A stretch of 64,000 nucleotides of DNA from Caryophanon latum (GTDB taxonomy: Bacteria; Bacillota; Bacilli; Bacillales_A; Planococcaceae), in the NCBI RefSeq assembly GCF_001700325.1, contig NZ_MATO01000029.1, positions 1-64,000 of the forward strand, written 5' to 3'. The notes under the pieces are model-generated. The model made no database searches and was not told the DNA's origin. It worked only from the letters and a program-made list of their open reading frames with translations. Both the position numbers and the translations under genes were made by a program. Positions 44,387 to 54,317 of the stretch are shown here, piece by piece (position 1 is the stretch's first letter; every line of letters starts with the position of its first letter).

Positions 44387-45262
44387 ATGGTATTCGCCGA
44401 TTTAATTCCCTCAAAAGAGCAATATATGACTACACTAATTAAAGACTTATTACATTTACGTGTTCTTCGATTATTTGAGGGAAAACTGATCTCTTCTCGT
44501 AAAATGGCGGATGAAGATTCAATGTACTTTGAAACAGAAGATGGACTTTGCCGAGAATGGCTAAATGCAATTTATGACAGCTATCATTTTTATGAAGGCT
44601 TCGAGACGAAAGAAGCGTGTGAGCAGTATATTCATTCTTCGCATTACGATGAGGATAAATATGTCATCATTTGTTTTTTGAATATGTTTTATGCAGTCGT
44701 CTACGAAAATACACAACACCAACAAGTTATCGGTAAAGAAATTTCCTACTACACAAAAAACAATTTATTTTTAGTATCTGAGCGACCACCAAACAACTTA
44801 ACGATGAAAGATCGTGAGCGTTTGCCCGTTATTCCACTCATTTATTATGAGCTATTGTCATTTGATACAAATATTGTTTTTTATCATTACGTAAAAGAAA
44901 CACGCTCTTATACGCTAGCGAAAGCAGAAGACTATTTAGAGTATGCCGTACTACTTGGCATTACGTTTAAAGATTGCTGGTATTTATGCAACACGCCATA
45001 TGCTATTGCACATAACCGTCAAATTTTAAATATGTACTTTAATAAAGGGCATGGCTTTACCGTTTTTGGTAAGTACGCAAACGCCATCGCAATCAACCCG
45101 TTCCAACGTCTGCTATATATGCCTAAGGAACGCTTCGAGCATTATCAAATGGATATTGATAATCATCGGGCGCCGCATCGTGCGTTGCCATACCGCGAAG
45201 TGCGTCGCTACCAAGATTATATGCGCACGCGTCCTGTTGAGTTTACAGAGCCACTACAATAA
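44387..45262 (+). CDS. Hypothetical protein (291 aa), not recognised
   Basis: Soluble protein without signal peptide or clear membrane segment. TAAGGAGG is well placed before the ATG. It is rich in aromatic residues (Tyr, Phe, Trp, for instance YHFYEGFETKE and FKDCWYLCNTPYA) and has a basic C-terminus (HRALPYREVRRYQDYMRTRP). I recognise no family. Monocistronic, with a strong bidirectional terminator; divergent from the ATP-grasp gene by 218 bp. Confidence 0.75.
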   Translation: MVFADLIPSKEQYMTTLIKDLLHLRVLRLFEGKLISSRKMADEDSMYFETEDGLCREWLNAIYDSYHFYEGFETKEACEQYIHSSHYDEDKYVIICFLNMFYAVVYENTQHQQVIGKEISYYTKNNLFLVSERPPNNLTMKDRERLPVIPLIYYELLSFDTNIVFYHYVKETRSYTLAKAEDYLEYAVLLGITFKDCWYLCNTPYAIAHNRQILNMYFNKGHGFTVFGKYANAIAINPFQRLLYMPKERFEHYQMDIDNHRAPHRALPYREVRRYQDYMRTRPVEFTEPLQ

Positions 45263-45306
45263 AAAAGATGTGCTACACGTCATGTACGACACGTAGCACA
45301 TCTTTT

Positions 45307-45308
<2 letters not shown>
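45261..45308. terminator. Bidirectional terminator
   Basis: 16-bp stem AAAAAAGATGTGCTAC (45261-45276 with 45293-45308) between convergent genes. Confidence 0.88.
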
Positions 45309-46077
<769 letters not shown>

Positions 46078-46130
46078 TTATCGTTAAATTATCATTCCTT
46101 ACTATATCATAACGTCGTGCAATGACACTA

Positions 46131-46166
46131 AAAAAATAAGCGCCACCGAAAAATTTCGGTGACGCG
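46131..46166 (-). terminator. Terminator after thiT
   Basis: 12-bp stem with one mismatch (46140-46151 with 46154-46165), then TTATTTTTTT on the minus strand. Confidence 0.78.
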
Positions 46167-46170
46167 TCAC

Positions 46171-46725
46171 TTATCGTTGAATTAAACGTGGCGCTGATGT
46201 AAATAACAATACCGCCACAATTGCCGTGAAAATAATTGCTGGAATCATGTACGTGCCATTATATACAATCGTATACAGCCATACGTTTTGATCACCTGCA
46301 TATTCGGCAAAAAATACAGCGCCCGCTACGCTATGTGCGACGTAACGAAGCATGCCACCAATTACCGTTCCAAGCACGATATAGCCCGCTAGCTTTTTCA
46401 TTTGACGTGCCTCAATTGCTGCAAGCACTGGCTTACGCACGAGCGCAATAAAGCCGACAACAGTAAACGCGATACCGTAATCAATTGCCGCTTGTAGCCA
46501 ATGTAAAATGTACGCCCCAAACGCCATTTGCAGCACGCCGACAATGAACCCTGTCGTCAGCCCTGCTTGTAGCCCCCAGCGTAGCGCCATACACGCAATC
46601 GGCACCATCACTAAGCTGATTGAGCCACCTTGAGGCCAAAGTTTAAACGATAGTTGGTCGAGCACTAACGCAATTGCCGCAAAAATCGCAATTTCCATTA
46701 GCATTAACAGTTTTTTGTTCTTCAT
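46171..46725 (-). CDS. thiT: Thiamine transporter ThiT (ECF S-component)
   Basis: 184-residue membrane protein with six helices that captures thiamine and docks to the shared energy-coupling module. Signature residues of ThiT: SLVMVPIACMALRWGLQAGL in helix 3 and the aromatic binding-site region AYILHWLQAAIDYGIAF, then VGGMLRYVAHSVAGAVFFAEYAG-type C-terminus. ATG at 46725 with AAAGGAG 8 bases upstream; the longer frame runs into the riboswitch. Expression is controlled by a TPP riboswitch just upstream, which confirms the thiamine assignment. Confidence 0.93.
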   Translation of the reverse strand: MKNKKLLMLMEIAIFAAIALVLDQLSFKLWPQGGSISLVMVPIACMALRWGLQAGLTTGFIVGVLQMAFGAYILHWLQAAIDYGIAFTVVGFIALVRKPVLAAIEARQMKKLAGYIVLGTVIGGMLRYVAHSVAGAVFFAEYAGDQNVWLYTIVYNGTYMIPAIIFTAIVAVLLFTSAPRLIQR

Positions 46726-46800
46726 CTTATTCACTCCTTTGTCGTATAGACAATAGACATGTAAGTGAAGGAATGACGCAAACTGACTTCCTAGCAATAT

Positions 46801-46940
46801 AAAAAAGATGCCAAGACAGAGCCTGACATCTTTGAAAAGTCGGTTTCTATCCACATTCCTACGCAAGTGTTAACTTACAGGTTCAAAGAGTTCGTGCAAT
46901 GCGTGCACATCTCAGCTGACTTGATCAGCGCCCCTTGTGG
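46801..46940 (-). promoter_or_regulatory. TPP riboswitch with terminator
   Basis: On the minus strand the THI-box parts occur in order: CCACA (P1) at 46940-46936, GGGGCGC, CTGAGA, CTCTTTGAACCTG, GCGTAGGAA, TGTGG (P1) at 46855-46851. A hairpin with T6 (46833-46801) follows, so control is by transcription termination. Located directly upstream of thiT. Confidence 0.93.
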
Positions 46941-47048
46941 TCTACTGTTTAATTGGACTAAGTATAGCGCATCAAAAATGTTTTCTCAATGTATTTTGAA
47001 TCTTTTTTCAAATGTATGCGTATGAATAAGAAAGGGATGGTGACCGTT

Positions 47049-47363
47049 GTGAAAAATGAACAGCTATTAAGTGCTTTTAGTTATATTAGTATTTTATTTT
47101 GTCCACTCATTGTACCGATTGTCGTCTATTTTGCACAAAAGGATGATTTCGTGCGCTTTCATGCAAAACGTGCAATCATCGGTCAAAGCATCGTCGTCGT
47201 AAGCGCACTGTTTGCGATTTTTGCGATGCTAATTGGTGGTGTAACAGGTATGATTGAGCAAGTTCCCAACATGCTGCTTGTTATCGGCTTTGGCATAACA
47301 ACGTTCATTTCGATCGTCGTGTCAATTTGGAGCATCGTTATGACTGTCCGTGTGTTCCATTAA
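47049..47363 (+). CDS. DUF4870 small membrane protein
   Basis: 104-residue protein with three hydrophobic segments: SAFSYISILFCPLIVPIVVYFA, IVVVSALFAIFAMLIGG and MLLVIGFGITTFISIVVSIWSI. Between helix 1 and 2 is FVRFHAKRAI, the typical DUF4870 signature. Function unknown. I place the start at the GTG at 47049 (GGTGA 5 bases upstream); other in-frame starts lie at 47037 and upstream, so this is uncertain by a few residues. Confidence 0.75.
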   Translation: MKNEQLLSAFSYISILFCPLIVPIVVYFAQKDDFVRFHAKRAIIGQSIVVVSALFAIFAMLIGGVTGMIEQVPNMLLVIGFGITTFISIVVSIWSIVMTVRVFH

Positions 47364-47432
47364 CGTTTTAAACTTGCTAAAAATAGGTATAAGTAACACT
47401 ATATACATTGTAATGAAAAGGAGCGCTTCTGT

Positions 47433-47549
47433 ATGAAACTAAATGTTAAAAAAATCGTAAACTTCGCTGTAAAGGTAGGCCCAGTCGTTTACCCGATGAT
47501 TAAAAAGTTTTTAGATAAGAAAAAGAACAACCCAACGACGCGTCGTTAA
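47433..47549 (+). CDS. Small basic peptide (38 aa)
   Basis: AAAAGGAG lies 8 bases before the ATG, and a strong terminator follows 2 bases after the stop, so this is a real transcription unit that escapes length filters. Sequence begins MKLNVKKIVNFAVKVGP, contains VVYPMIKKFLDKKK and ends PTTRR: 11 Lys/Arg residues, one acidic one, and an amphipathic helical pattern. Not recognised. Confidence 0.65.
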   Translation: MKLNVKKIVNFAVKVGPVVYPMIKKFLDKKKNNPTTRR

Positions 47550-47551
47550 TG

Positions 47552-47593
47552 AAAAAACCGCCTGCTTGCATAATGCGAGCAGGCGGTTTTTTT
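47552..47593. terminator. Bidirectional terminator
   Basis: About 19-bp stem AAAAAACCGCCTGCTTGCA with complement (one G-U pair) to 47593. Confidence 0.88.
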
Positions 47594-47605
47594 ACGTTGT
47601 CACGA

Positions 47606-50600
47606 CTACTTCAATAAAAATTCCGTCGTGCTGTAGCCTTCCTTCGACTTCGTTACTTGCAGCACGGCTGGCATCGCGGCTTTTAGCTCCTGCACGTGCG
47701 AAATAATACCGATCATGCGTCCTGATTGCTGTAAGTCGACGAGCGTATCAATCGCCTTTGCGAGCGTTTCCTCATCAAGCGAGCCGAACCCTTCATCAAT
47801 AAACATCGTCTCGATTTGAATGTTGCCTTGGAAGCTTTGAATAACGTCTGCCATGCCAAGTGATAAAGCGAGCGAGGCGTTAAACTTCTCACCGCCCGAC
47901 AACGTTTTCACGTCGCGTAGTAACCCTGTATACGCATCGTACACGTCTAAACTTAAACCGCTTTGCTTGCCGCCACTTTCTAAACGATCAGAGCATTGCA
48001 GCGTAAATTGCCCGTTCGATAAATAGCGCAGGCGAATGTTTGCCGCTTCTGTAATTTGTTCAAGGAAGCCAATTTGGACGTAGCGCTCAAACGATACTTT
48101 TTTTGCATTTTTCCCGCGCATTAAATCATACAATGTCGTTAACTCCTGCTCTTCCTTTAACAGCTCCTCATTTTGCTCATGCGCTGTTTTTAACGTATCG
48201 TGCATCGTTTCGCAATGTTGTAGCGCGTGCTTACATTGCTCGTGCTGTTGGCTAACCGCTTGTAGCACGTCGCTTTGTGTCGCAATTTGCTCGTGCAATG
48301 CTGCAACGTCTACTCGCTCTGTCGTCGCTAGCTGCTCACCGCTATCAATGATTGCCTTTGCACGTTGTAATTCATCGCGGTAACGCTCTAGCTGCTCCTT
48401 CATCTCTTCGCGCACTTCTGCTGACTGAAGTGCTGCTTCAAATTCCGCAATCGTTGTGAAGCCTGCATTCGTTAATTGCTGCTGCCACACTTGCTCGGCT
48501 TGCTCGCGCTGCTTCGTTACTTGTGCATTTACTTGCTCAGTTAATGCGATGCGCTCCTTCGCCGTACCGTACTGCTTGTCAGTTGCCTGGTAAAGCTGCT
48601 GAATGTGCTGCCATGCGTCGATTGCTTCTTTATATGCTTGCTGTAGCTGCAACAGTTCGCGCTGTAACTCCTCGCTCGTTGCGATGTGCTTTGGCATGCG
48701 TTCGTTTAATTGCTGCAACGATGTCGTCGTAACGGCGAGCGTCGTTTGTAGTTGCTGTAACGCGTCCTTTTTTTGACGTTCATTTTGCTGCTCGGCAACT
48801 AGCTTTTGTTCTGCATTATCGATGACGATGCGCAGCTTCTTCACAGCTTCTGCTGCATCATACGCCGTCGCTACTGCTTGTTCGGTCGTTAAAACGTCCG
48901 CTTGAAGCGATGCGATATTTTGCAGCGGCACATGTAGCTCCTCACATGCTGTTACGTAGCTTGCTTGTAGCTGCTGTGCTTGCGTATATGTAGCTTGCGC
49001 TTGATTGTATGCTTGCTGCGCTCGTTCAGCTTGTTGACGAAGTGCGTCGAGCTGTACTTTCGTTGCAACGCCTTGCTGATGCGTCGCGCGATTTGGGTGC
49101 TCGGTGCTGCCACATACGTTACACGGCTCGCCGTCACGCAGTAAATCCGCAAGCTGCGCCGCCTCATTTTGTAGCCATTTATCGTACGCCTCACGATACG
49201 TGCTGTCGCTCGCTACGTATTCTTCGTGCTGCTTCGTCGCTACGCTAAAACTTTGCTGCACTGCCTCATTTTGACGCTGTAGTTGCTCGTACGCCTGCCA
49301 TTGTGCCTGTAAAATTTGTAGCTTTTGGCGCTGCTCCTCTAACGGTTCTGCTGCAAGCTGTAAATCATGCAGCTTCTTTTTTTCGTCTTGCAGGCGGTCG
49401 CTAAACTGCGCAAGTCGCTTTACGTGGTCGTCGTAGCTTTGCTGTGCGTCTTGTAGCGCAGTCGTATCGCTACGTAACTGCTCAGTTAAACGGCGCTGCT
49501 CCGCAAATAACGGCTTGAGCTGCTCTAATCGGTCAATCGCGAGTCGCTGCTCCTCACGCTGTTGCTGCTGTACGGCAAGCTCGTCGTATTGCTTTTTCAC
49601 TTCAACTAGCTGTGCTGCGATCGTTTGCTCGTGCGCGTTCGCCGCTTCAACATCTGCTCTCGCTCGCTGCTCATGTTGAACAGCTTGCTGTAGCTGCGCA
49701 AAATACGGTTGAACGGTTGCGGCGATGTCAGCACGCTGCCACGTTGTACGAAGTGCTATCATATCGTCACGGCGCTCTTCTAATGACGCATAATGAGCTT
49801 TTGCGTGCTCAAACTGCGCAAGCTGCTCATTTAAACGTTCCGCTGCTCCGAGTTGTTGCTGAAGTGTGTCGTGTTGCTGCTTTGCGCCTTGTAGCTGCTG
49901 CGCTAATGTCGGCAGCTGCTCGCGATAAAAGCTCGCCTCCTCTAGTAGCGCCTCTAGCAGCTGATACACATTGTGCTGCCCTTGTAGTAGCGTAAATAAT
50001 GCCGAGTCACGCGTCGGTAACACCGCAAGTTGCTGCACGTTCGCCTCAAACGTCGCCTTCGCTGCTGCTGTGTCCTTTGCAAGTGCTGTACGCTTTACGT
50101 CGAGCTGTTTTACAAGTTGGTCGAGTGGCTCCGTCTTAAAAATTTTACGTAAAATTTCTTCCTTTTCTTTTGAATCAGACGTTAATAGCTTGCGAAACTC
50201 TCCTTGTGGCAGCATGACGATTTGCTTAAACTGCTGCTGCGTTAAGCCGATTAGCTCCTCGATTTTTTTGTTAATGTCTGACACTTTTTGACGGTCGACT
50301 GCCGGCGTTTCCGTTTCGTCTGCGTGCACTTCAAAAAATTCGTAGCGCTCGCCAGTTGCTGTTTTATTGCCTTTTTTAATATGTCCGAGCTGGCGCAACA
50401 CACGATACGTTTTGCCATGCAGCTCAAATAATAGCTCGACTGCTGTGTAATCTTTGTCGTCCGCGAAGTCGCTGCGCATCGACTTCGTATCTTTTCGGTC
50501 TTCACCGCTCCCACTGCCGTACAACGCAAACGAAATACCGTCAAAAATCGTCGTCTTCCCTGCACCTGTTTGTCCTGAAATGGCGAATAAACGGTGCTGC

Positions 50601-50677
50601 TGTAGCTGTCGAAAATCGATCGTTTCAGTTGATTTGTACGGACCAAATGCTGTCATCGTCAAACGTAATGGTTTCAT
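47606..50677 (-). CDS. sbcC: Exonuclease subunit SbcC
   Basis: 1023-residue SMC-like ATPase of the SbcCD (Rad50-Mre11-like) nuclease that processes DNA hairpins and blocked ends. Walker A GQTGAGKTTIFDGI at the N-terminus, long coiled coils rich in Gln/Ala, central zinc hook EPCNVCGSTEHP, signature TLSGGEKFNASLALSLG and Walker B MFIDEGFGSLD near the C-terminus. The ATGA overlap with sbcD shows coupled translation. The coiled-coil region is unusually Gln-rich. Confidence 0.95.
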   Translation of the reverse strand: MKPLRLTMTAFGPYKSTETIDFRQLQQHRLFAISGQTGAGKTTIFDGISFALYGSGSGEDRKDTKSMRSDFADDKDYTAVELLFELHGKTYRVLRQLGHIKKGNKTATGERYEFFEVHADETETPAVDRQKVSDINKKIEELIGLTQQQFKQIVMLPQGEFRKLLTSDSKEKEEILRKIFKTEPLDQLVKQLDVKRTALAKDTAAAKATFEANVQQLAVLPTRDSALFTLLQGQHNVYQLLEALLEEASFYREQLPTLAQQLQGAKQQHDTLQQQLGAAERLNEQLAQFEHAKAHYASLEERRDDMIALRTTWQRADIAATVQPYFAQLQQAVQHEQRARADVEAANAHEQTIAAQLVEVKKQYDELAVQQQQREEQRLAIDRLEQLKPLFAEQRRLTEQLRSDTTALQDAQQSYDDHVKRLAQFSDRLQDEKKKLHDLQLAAEPLEEQRQKLQILQAQWQAYEQLQRQNEAVQQSFSVATKQHEEYVASDSTYREAYDKWLQNEAAQLADLLRDGEPCNVCGSTEHPNRATHQQGVATKVQLDALRQQAERAQQAYNQAQATYTQAQQLQASYVTACEELHVPLQNIASLQADVLTTEQAVATAYDAAEAVKKLRIVIDNAEQKLVAEQQNERQKKDALQQLQTTLAVTTTSLQQLNERMPKHIATSEELQRELLQLQQAYKEAIDAWQHIQQLYQATDKQYGTAKERIALTEQVNAQVTKQREQAEQVWQQQLTNAGFTTIAEFEAALQSAEVREEMKEQLERYRDELQRAKAIIDSGEQLATTERVDVAALHEQIATQSDVLQAVSQQHEQCKHALQHCETMHDTLKTAHEQNEELLKEEQELTTLYDLMRGKNAKKVSFERYVQIGFLEQITEAANIRLRYLSNGQFTLQCSDRLESGGKQSGLSLDVYDAYTGLLRDVKTLSGGEKFNASLALSLGMADVIQSFQGNIQIETMFIDEGFGSLDEETLAKAIDTLVDLQQSGRMIGIISHVQELKAAMPAVLQVTKSKEGYSTTEFLLK

Positions 50678-51828
50678 GCTTCCACCTCTCGTTCTTGTAA
50701 CATCGTTTGCTGTAACAATTCGTTAAATAATTGCGCTGCTTCTGGACGCACTGGCTGCCCTGTCATTTCCTCAATAAATGCCGAAAATAGCTCCGTCGTC
50801 GATCGCTTCGCACGTGTTGATCGCTCCAACTGCTCTGTTTGCATTGCCGGCATGACGCGCTCGACGTGCAGGGCGTTCGGAAATACAGTGCGCACTTGTT
50901 CCATCGGGGATTGTACTGCCTGCTCGTCTAACAGCTTTACAAACACGTAATCGTCACTGCGCGGCATATGTAAAAGTTCATTCAATGTCGTCTCCACCGT
51001 GCGCATATCTCGTCTTGGTGCGAGCAGTACTTTTTCAACGCGCACGTCCCCTTTATCGCGCAGTTCGACGTGTAAATAGCCTTTTTTATGATGCTGCTCA
51101 GAAACTGAATATTTCAGCGGCGAGCCTGCATATTGAATCGACTCGCGCAGCACGTAATGCGCCTCATGCAAATGCCCGAGCGCGACGTAATCAAATGCTT
51201 GAAACAGTTCTGCACTCACACAATCGGACCCACCGACTGATAACGTACGCTCTGAGTCGCTCGTATTTTGCGCTTCCTCGCCGTGCTTTGTGACGAACGC
51301 ATGGGCAACAAGCACATTGCGTACGTCTCGCTGCAACACCGTATCGTAATGTGCCATCATACGTGCCATCGCCGTTTGCTGCGACGTTACCGCATCATCT
51401 TTAAAAAAATGCTTCACTTGCGCAGGATCAACGTACGGCAATAAATATGTATGCACAACGCCAAATGCATCTTCTGTCACAACGGGTGTAAACGCGCTTT
51501 CTAGCTGACCGACGACGTGTAAACCTGCTTTTTTTAGTAGCTTACTGCCGTAATGAATGCGCGCGGGGCTATCGTGGTTACCTGCAATTGCAAGCACCGG
51601 TACGTTGAGCTCAAGTACGATTTTTTCAAACACTTCATCTAATAGCTTTACCGCTTCAACTGGCGGCAATGCACGGTCGTATAAATCACCTGCCACGATA
51701 ACGACATCTGGCTTTTCGCGCTCTACATGTTGCATAAACTGCTCCAATATAAACTGCTGATCCTCGGTCATATACATGCCTTGGACGAGCTTTCCTAAAT
51801 GCCAATCAGCTGTATGAAAAATGTTCAT
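50674..51828 (-). CDS. sbcD: Exonuclease subunit SbcD
   Basis: 384-residue Mre11-type metallophosphoesterase nuclease. Metal motifs in order: TADWHLGK, IVAGDLYDRALPP, AIAGNHDSPAR, VLVAHAFV and ALGHLHEAH. C-terminal capping region from about residue 270. AAGGAGGG precedes the ATG. First gene of the sbcDC operon; the stop overlaps the sbcC start by 4 bases. Confidence 0.95.
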   Translation of the reverse strand: MNIFHTADWHLGKLVQGMYMTEDQQFILEQFMQHVEREKPDVVIVAGDLYDRALPPVEAVKLLDEVFEKIVLELNVPVLAIAGNHDSPARIHYGSKLLKKAGLHVVGQLESAFTPVVTEDAFGVVHTYLLPYVDPAQVKHFFKDDAVTSQQTAMARMMAHYDTVLQRDVRNVLVAHAFVTKHGEEAQNTSDSERTLSVGGSDCVSAELFQAFDYVALGHLHEAHYVLRESIQYAGSPLKYSVSEQHHKKGYLHVELRDKGDVRVEKVLLAPRRDMRTVETTLNELLHMPRSDDYVFVKLLDEQAVQSPMEQVRTVFPNALHVERVMPAMQTEQLERSTRAKRSTTELFSAFIEEMTGQPVRPEAAQLFNELLQQTMLQEREVEA

Positions 51829-51905
51829 GTCGTTCCCTCCTTTTTTTCTTTATTTTACCATACAATAAAAAACAGACGCTCTCGGTTTTCGGAAAATGAA
51901 AAAAC

Positions 51906-51936
51906 GCACGACAAGTCCAATTTCGACTCGTCGTGC
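51906..51936 (-). terminator. Terminator after the GDSL hydrolase gene
   Basis: 12-bp stem with one G-U pair (51906-51917 with 51925-51936), T-rich flank on the minus strand. Confidence 0.82.
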
Positions 51937-51941
51937 GCTCG

Positions 51942-52823
51942 TTAACGTAATACGTATATACGTTTTAGTGCTGCTACACCATGAAGTGGCACGTATCGTT
52001 CAATTGTTTTAATAGACGTCGCCTCAGCGGTCACCTTCGTTTGTGCTGCTTGTAGCTGCTGCAATACTTCCTCAAACGTTTTCGAATTTTCAGCCGGTAG
52101 CTCCGCGCGCGTTAACGAGCTTATGCCAGCGTCACTTAAAAACGCATTCGCCATCGCCATGTAGCCGTCAAAGTTCGGGTGTACGTCGGTTGGATTTGGC
52201 AAGTAATGCGTCGCGTCAAGTCCGAATGCCTCGTCGACTGACACAAACGTCGCACCGTTGCTCTCTGCTTGCTGCTGTAAAATCGTATTGAGTGTCGCAA
52301 GCTGCGCACTAAGCCCTTCCTTTTGCGCGTTATGCACATGAGGGTACGGGAAATAATAACCGATGATCGCAACGCTTGCATTCGGTGCACGTAGCTTAAG
52401 CTCTTTTAATATGGCGTCTGTATTTTCACGCACGTTATTGAGTGCAAAGTCCGCCGCAAATTGGTCAAACGTTACGTCACCTGTTACGTTGTTTGCATTC
52501 ACAAGGCGCAGTAAATCATTCGCACCAGCTGAAATCGTAATGAGCGTCGCATCACGCAAAATCGGCTGTGCGAACGGCTCCTTTACGCGCTGTAGCACTT
52601 GCTCTGTCGTAAATCCTGAAAACGCGAGCTCCTTCGTAAAATGCGCTAACTCCCCGCGCGATGCAAGACGCAATGCAATGAAATCGCTATAGCCAGCGTC
52701 AATCATGCTGTTTGGTGTTTGCCCCGCCGCTAATGAGTCTCCAAGCGAAACGTAACGCTCCGCTGCTTGTATCGGAAATGCTAATAACATGAACATACTT
52801 ACAATCATTACAACACGCTTCAT
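51942..52823 (-). CDS. Secreted SGNH/GDSL hydrolase
   Basis: 293-residue esterase/lipase-type protein. Signal peptide MKRVVMIVSMFMLLAFPIQA is followed directly by block I YVSLGDSLAAG (catalytic Ser), block III SAGANDLLRL (Gly and Asn oxyanion residues) and block V DVHPNFDGYMAMA (Asp-x-x-His). Exported, probably acting on lipids or acylated wall polymers. The C-terminal 70 residues are not recognised. GAGCGTG site before ATG. Confidence 0.9.
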   Translation of the reverse strand: MKRVVMIVSMFMLLAFPIQAAERYVSLGDSLAAGQTPNSMIDAGYSDFIALRLASRGELAHFTKELAFSGFTTEQVLQRVKEPFAQPILRDATLITISAGANDLLRLVNANNVTGDVTFDQFAADFALNNVRENTDAILKELKLRAPNASVAIIGYYFPYPHVHNAQKEGLSAQLATLNTILQQQAESNGATFVSVDEAFGLDATHYLPNPTDVHPNFDGYMAMANAFLSDAGISSLTRAELPAENSKTFEEVLQQLQAAQTKVTAEATSIKTIERYVPLHGVAALKRIYVLR

Positions 52824-52909
52824 TTTGTCACGCTCCTAAAAAGCATCGTTATGTCATTTAATGCGCTGTTCCTTCGTCAGTAATCGGCTGAGCGCACATT
52901 GCAACTCAC

Positions 52910-53026
52910 ATTCCTCGAGCGTGACGTAAGCTTTTAGTTTGTCGCTCACGCTTTTCTCGCTGGAGTCCGCCTCTTGTTTCGAGCCTCGTTCACATTCTAC
53001 ATTTCAATCTCTTTGTATATAGAAAT
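52910..53026 (+). repeat. Interspersed repeat, copy R9 (subfamily A, 5' part diverged)
   Basis: Right arm GCTGGAGTCCGCCTCTTGTT and a tail (52978-53026) almost identical to that of R1. The left arm is degraded. Confidence 0.75.
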
Positions 53027-53032
53027 GATTAA

Positions 53033-54220
53033 TTATCGCTTTTTCGCAAATGTTTTTCCTTTTGCTGGTGCTTTTTTCGGCGTTGGGGCGCTCACTGTTT
53101 TTGAGTTCCCTTCAATTAATGCGCCGTCATGCCAAATTTTTTGCACTGGCTTTTTCGGTAAATCACGCGTTAATTTTTTATAGTCCTTCTCGTCGTGATA
53201 CGATAAAAATGCGATGACTTCACCATCTGCACCGGCACGACCTGTACGACCAGAGCGATGTAAATACTGCTCTACCGTGCGCGGTACGTCTACGTGAATA
53301 ACGTGCGTTAAGCCGTCGATGTCTAACCCACGTGCTGCGATGTCTGTTGCGATTAAAATTTTCGCCTCGCCTTTACGGAACGCTTGTAACGTTTTTTGAC
53401 GCTCTTCTTTTTTCATTTCTGAGTGTAGCGTTACAACTTTTGCATCGCGGAACTTTAATTTGTTTTCCTTCATGATCACTTGGTCGATGTTGTTGACGAA
53501 CGCTAACGCCTGCAGCCCGTCTTGATACGATAGACGGCGCAGTAAATCCGTTTTGTCACGTTCATCCACTTTCACGAATGAATGCACAACTTTTCCACCT
53601 GCTGGCATATCCTCTGGGCGAATGACGATGCGCGCTGGCTCAAACATTAAGCGCTCTGCTACTAACTCAATTTCCTCTGTCACCGTCGCAGATACAACGA
53701 CAATTTGACGACCGAATGCCGATGCATCGATAAATGATTTTACGACAACGCGGTATTCTCGGCTAAGCAATTGATCGCACTCATCTAATACGATTGTTTC
53801 CACTTCTTTTAGCTTTAGTTTACCTGCGCGTGCTAGCTCATTTAAACGCCCTGGTGTCCCAACGACAATCGTCGGCTTTTTCTTTAATTTTTCGATTTGA
53901 CGCGCTGAGTTCGCCCCGCCGATTAGTTGCTGCACTGTAATGTTTGTTCCTTCTGTCCAGTCGCGAATAACATTGACAATTTGCATTGCAAGTTCTTGTG
54001 ATGGTGCAACAATAAGTGCTTGCGTTTGCTTTTTGCTGCCGTCTACTTTATTTAAAATTGGTAATGTGTACGCAAGTGTTTTACCAGAACCTGTTGGCGA
54101 CTGTGCAACAACGTCCTTTCCTTCTAACATTAAAGGAATGAGCTCCTCTTGAACTTTCATCGGCGCTTCAAAGCTCCACTTCGCTTGTAACTGCTCGTTT
54201 AATAATTGTACTACTGACAT
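53033..54220 (-). CDS. DEAD-box RNA helicase (YfmL-like)
   Basis: 395-residue ATP-dependent RNA helicase. Q-motif region FEAPMKVQEELIP, motif I AQSPTGSGKT, motif II DECD instead of DEAD, motif III SAT, motif V TDIAARGLDI and motif VI HRSGRTGRAG; short basic tail KKAPAKGKTFAKKR. Size and lack of an extra RNA-binding domain fit B. subtilis YfmL, which helps ribosome assembly and cold growth. AGAAGGTGG precedes the ATG. Confidence 0.88.
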   Translation of the reverse strand: MSVVQLLNEQLQAKWSFEAPMKVQEELIPLMLEGKDVVAQSPTGSGKTLAYTLPILNKVDGSKKQTQALIVAPSQELAMQIVNVIRDWTEGTNITVQQLIGGANSARQIEKLKKKPTIVVGTPGRLNELARAGKLKLKEVETIVLDECDQLLSREYRVVVKSFIDASAFGRQIVVVSATVTEEIELVAERLMFEPARIVIRPEDMPAGGKVVHSFVKVDERDKTDLLRRLSYQDGLQALAFVNNIDQVIMKENKLKFRDAKVVTLHSEMKKEERQKTLQAFRKGEAKILIATDIAARGLDIDGLTHVIHVDVPRTVEQYLHRSGRTGRAGADGEVIAFLSYHDEKDYKKLTRDLPKKPVQKIWHDGALIEGNSKTVSAPTPKKAPAKGKTFAKKR

Positions 54221-54250
54221 AATCGTCCACCTTCTATTCGTATAATTAAA

Positions 54251-54275
54251 AAAGGAGGGCTATATGACCCCCCTT
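54251..54275 (-). terminator. Terminator after the lipoprotein gene
   Basis: GGAGGG/CCCCCC stem with flanking A/T pairs and a T7 run on the minus strand. Confidence 0.6.
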
Positions 54276-54317
54276 AAAATATGCACTATTTGCTTTGTAG
54301 TATAGCATGTTTTTCGT

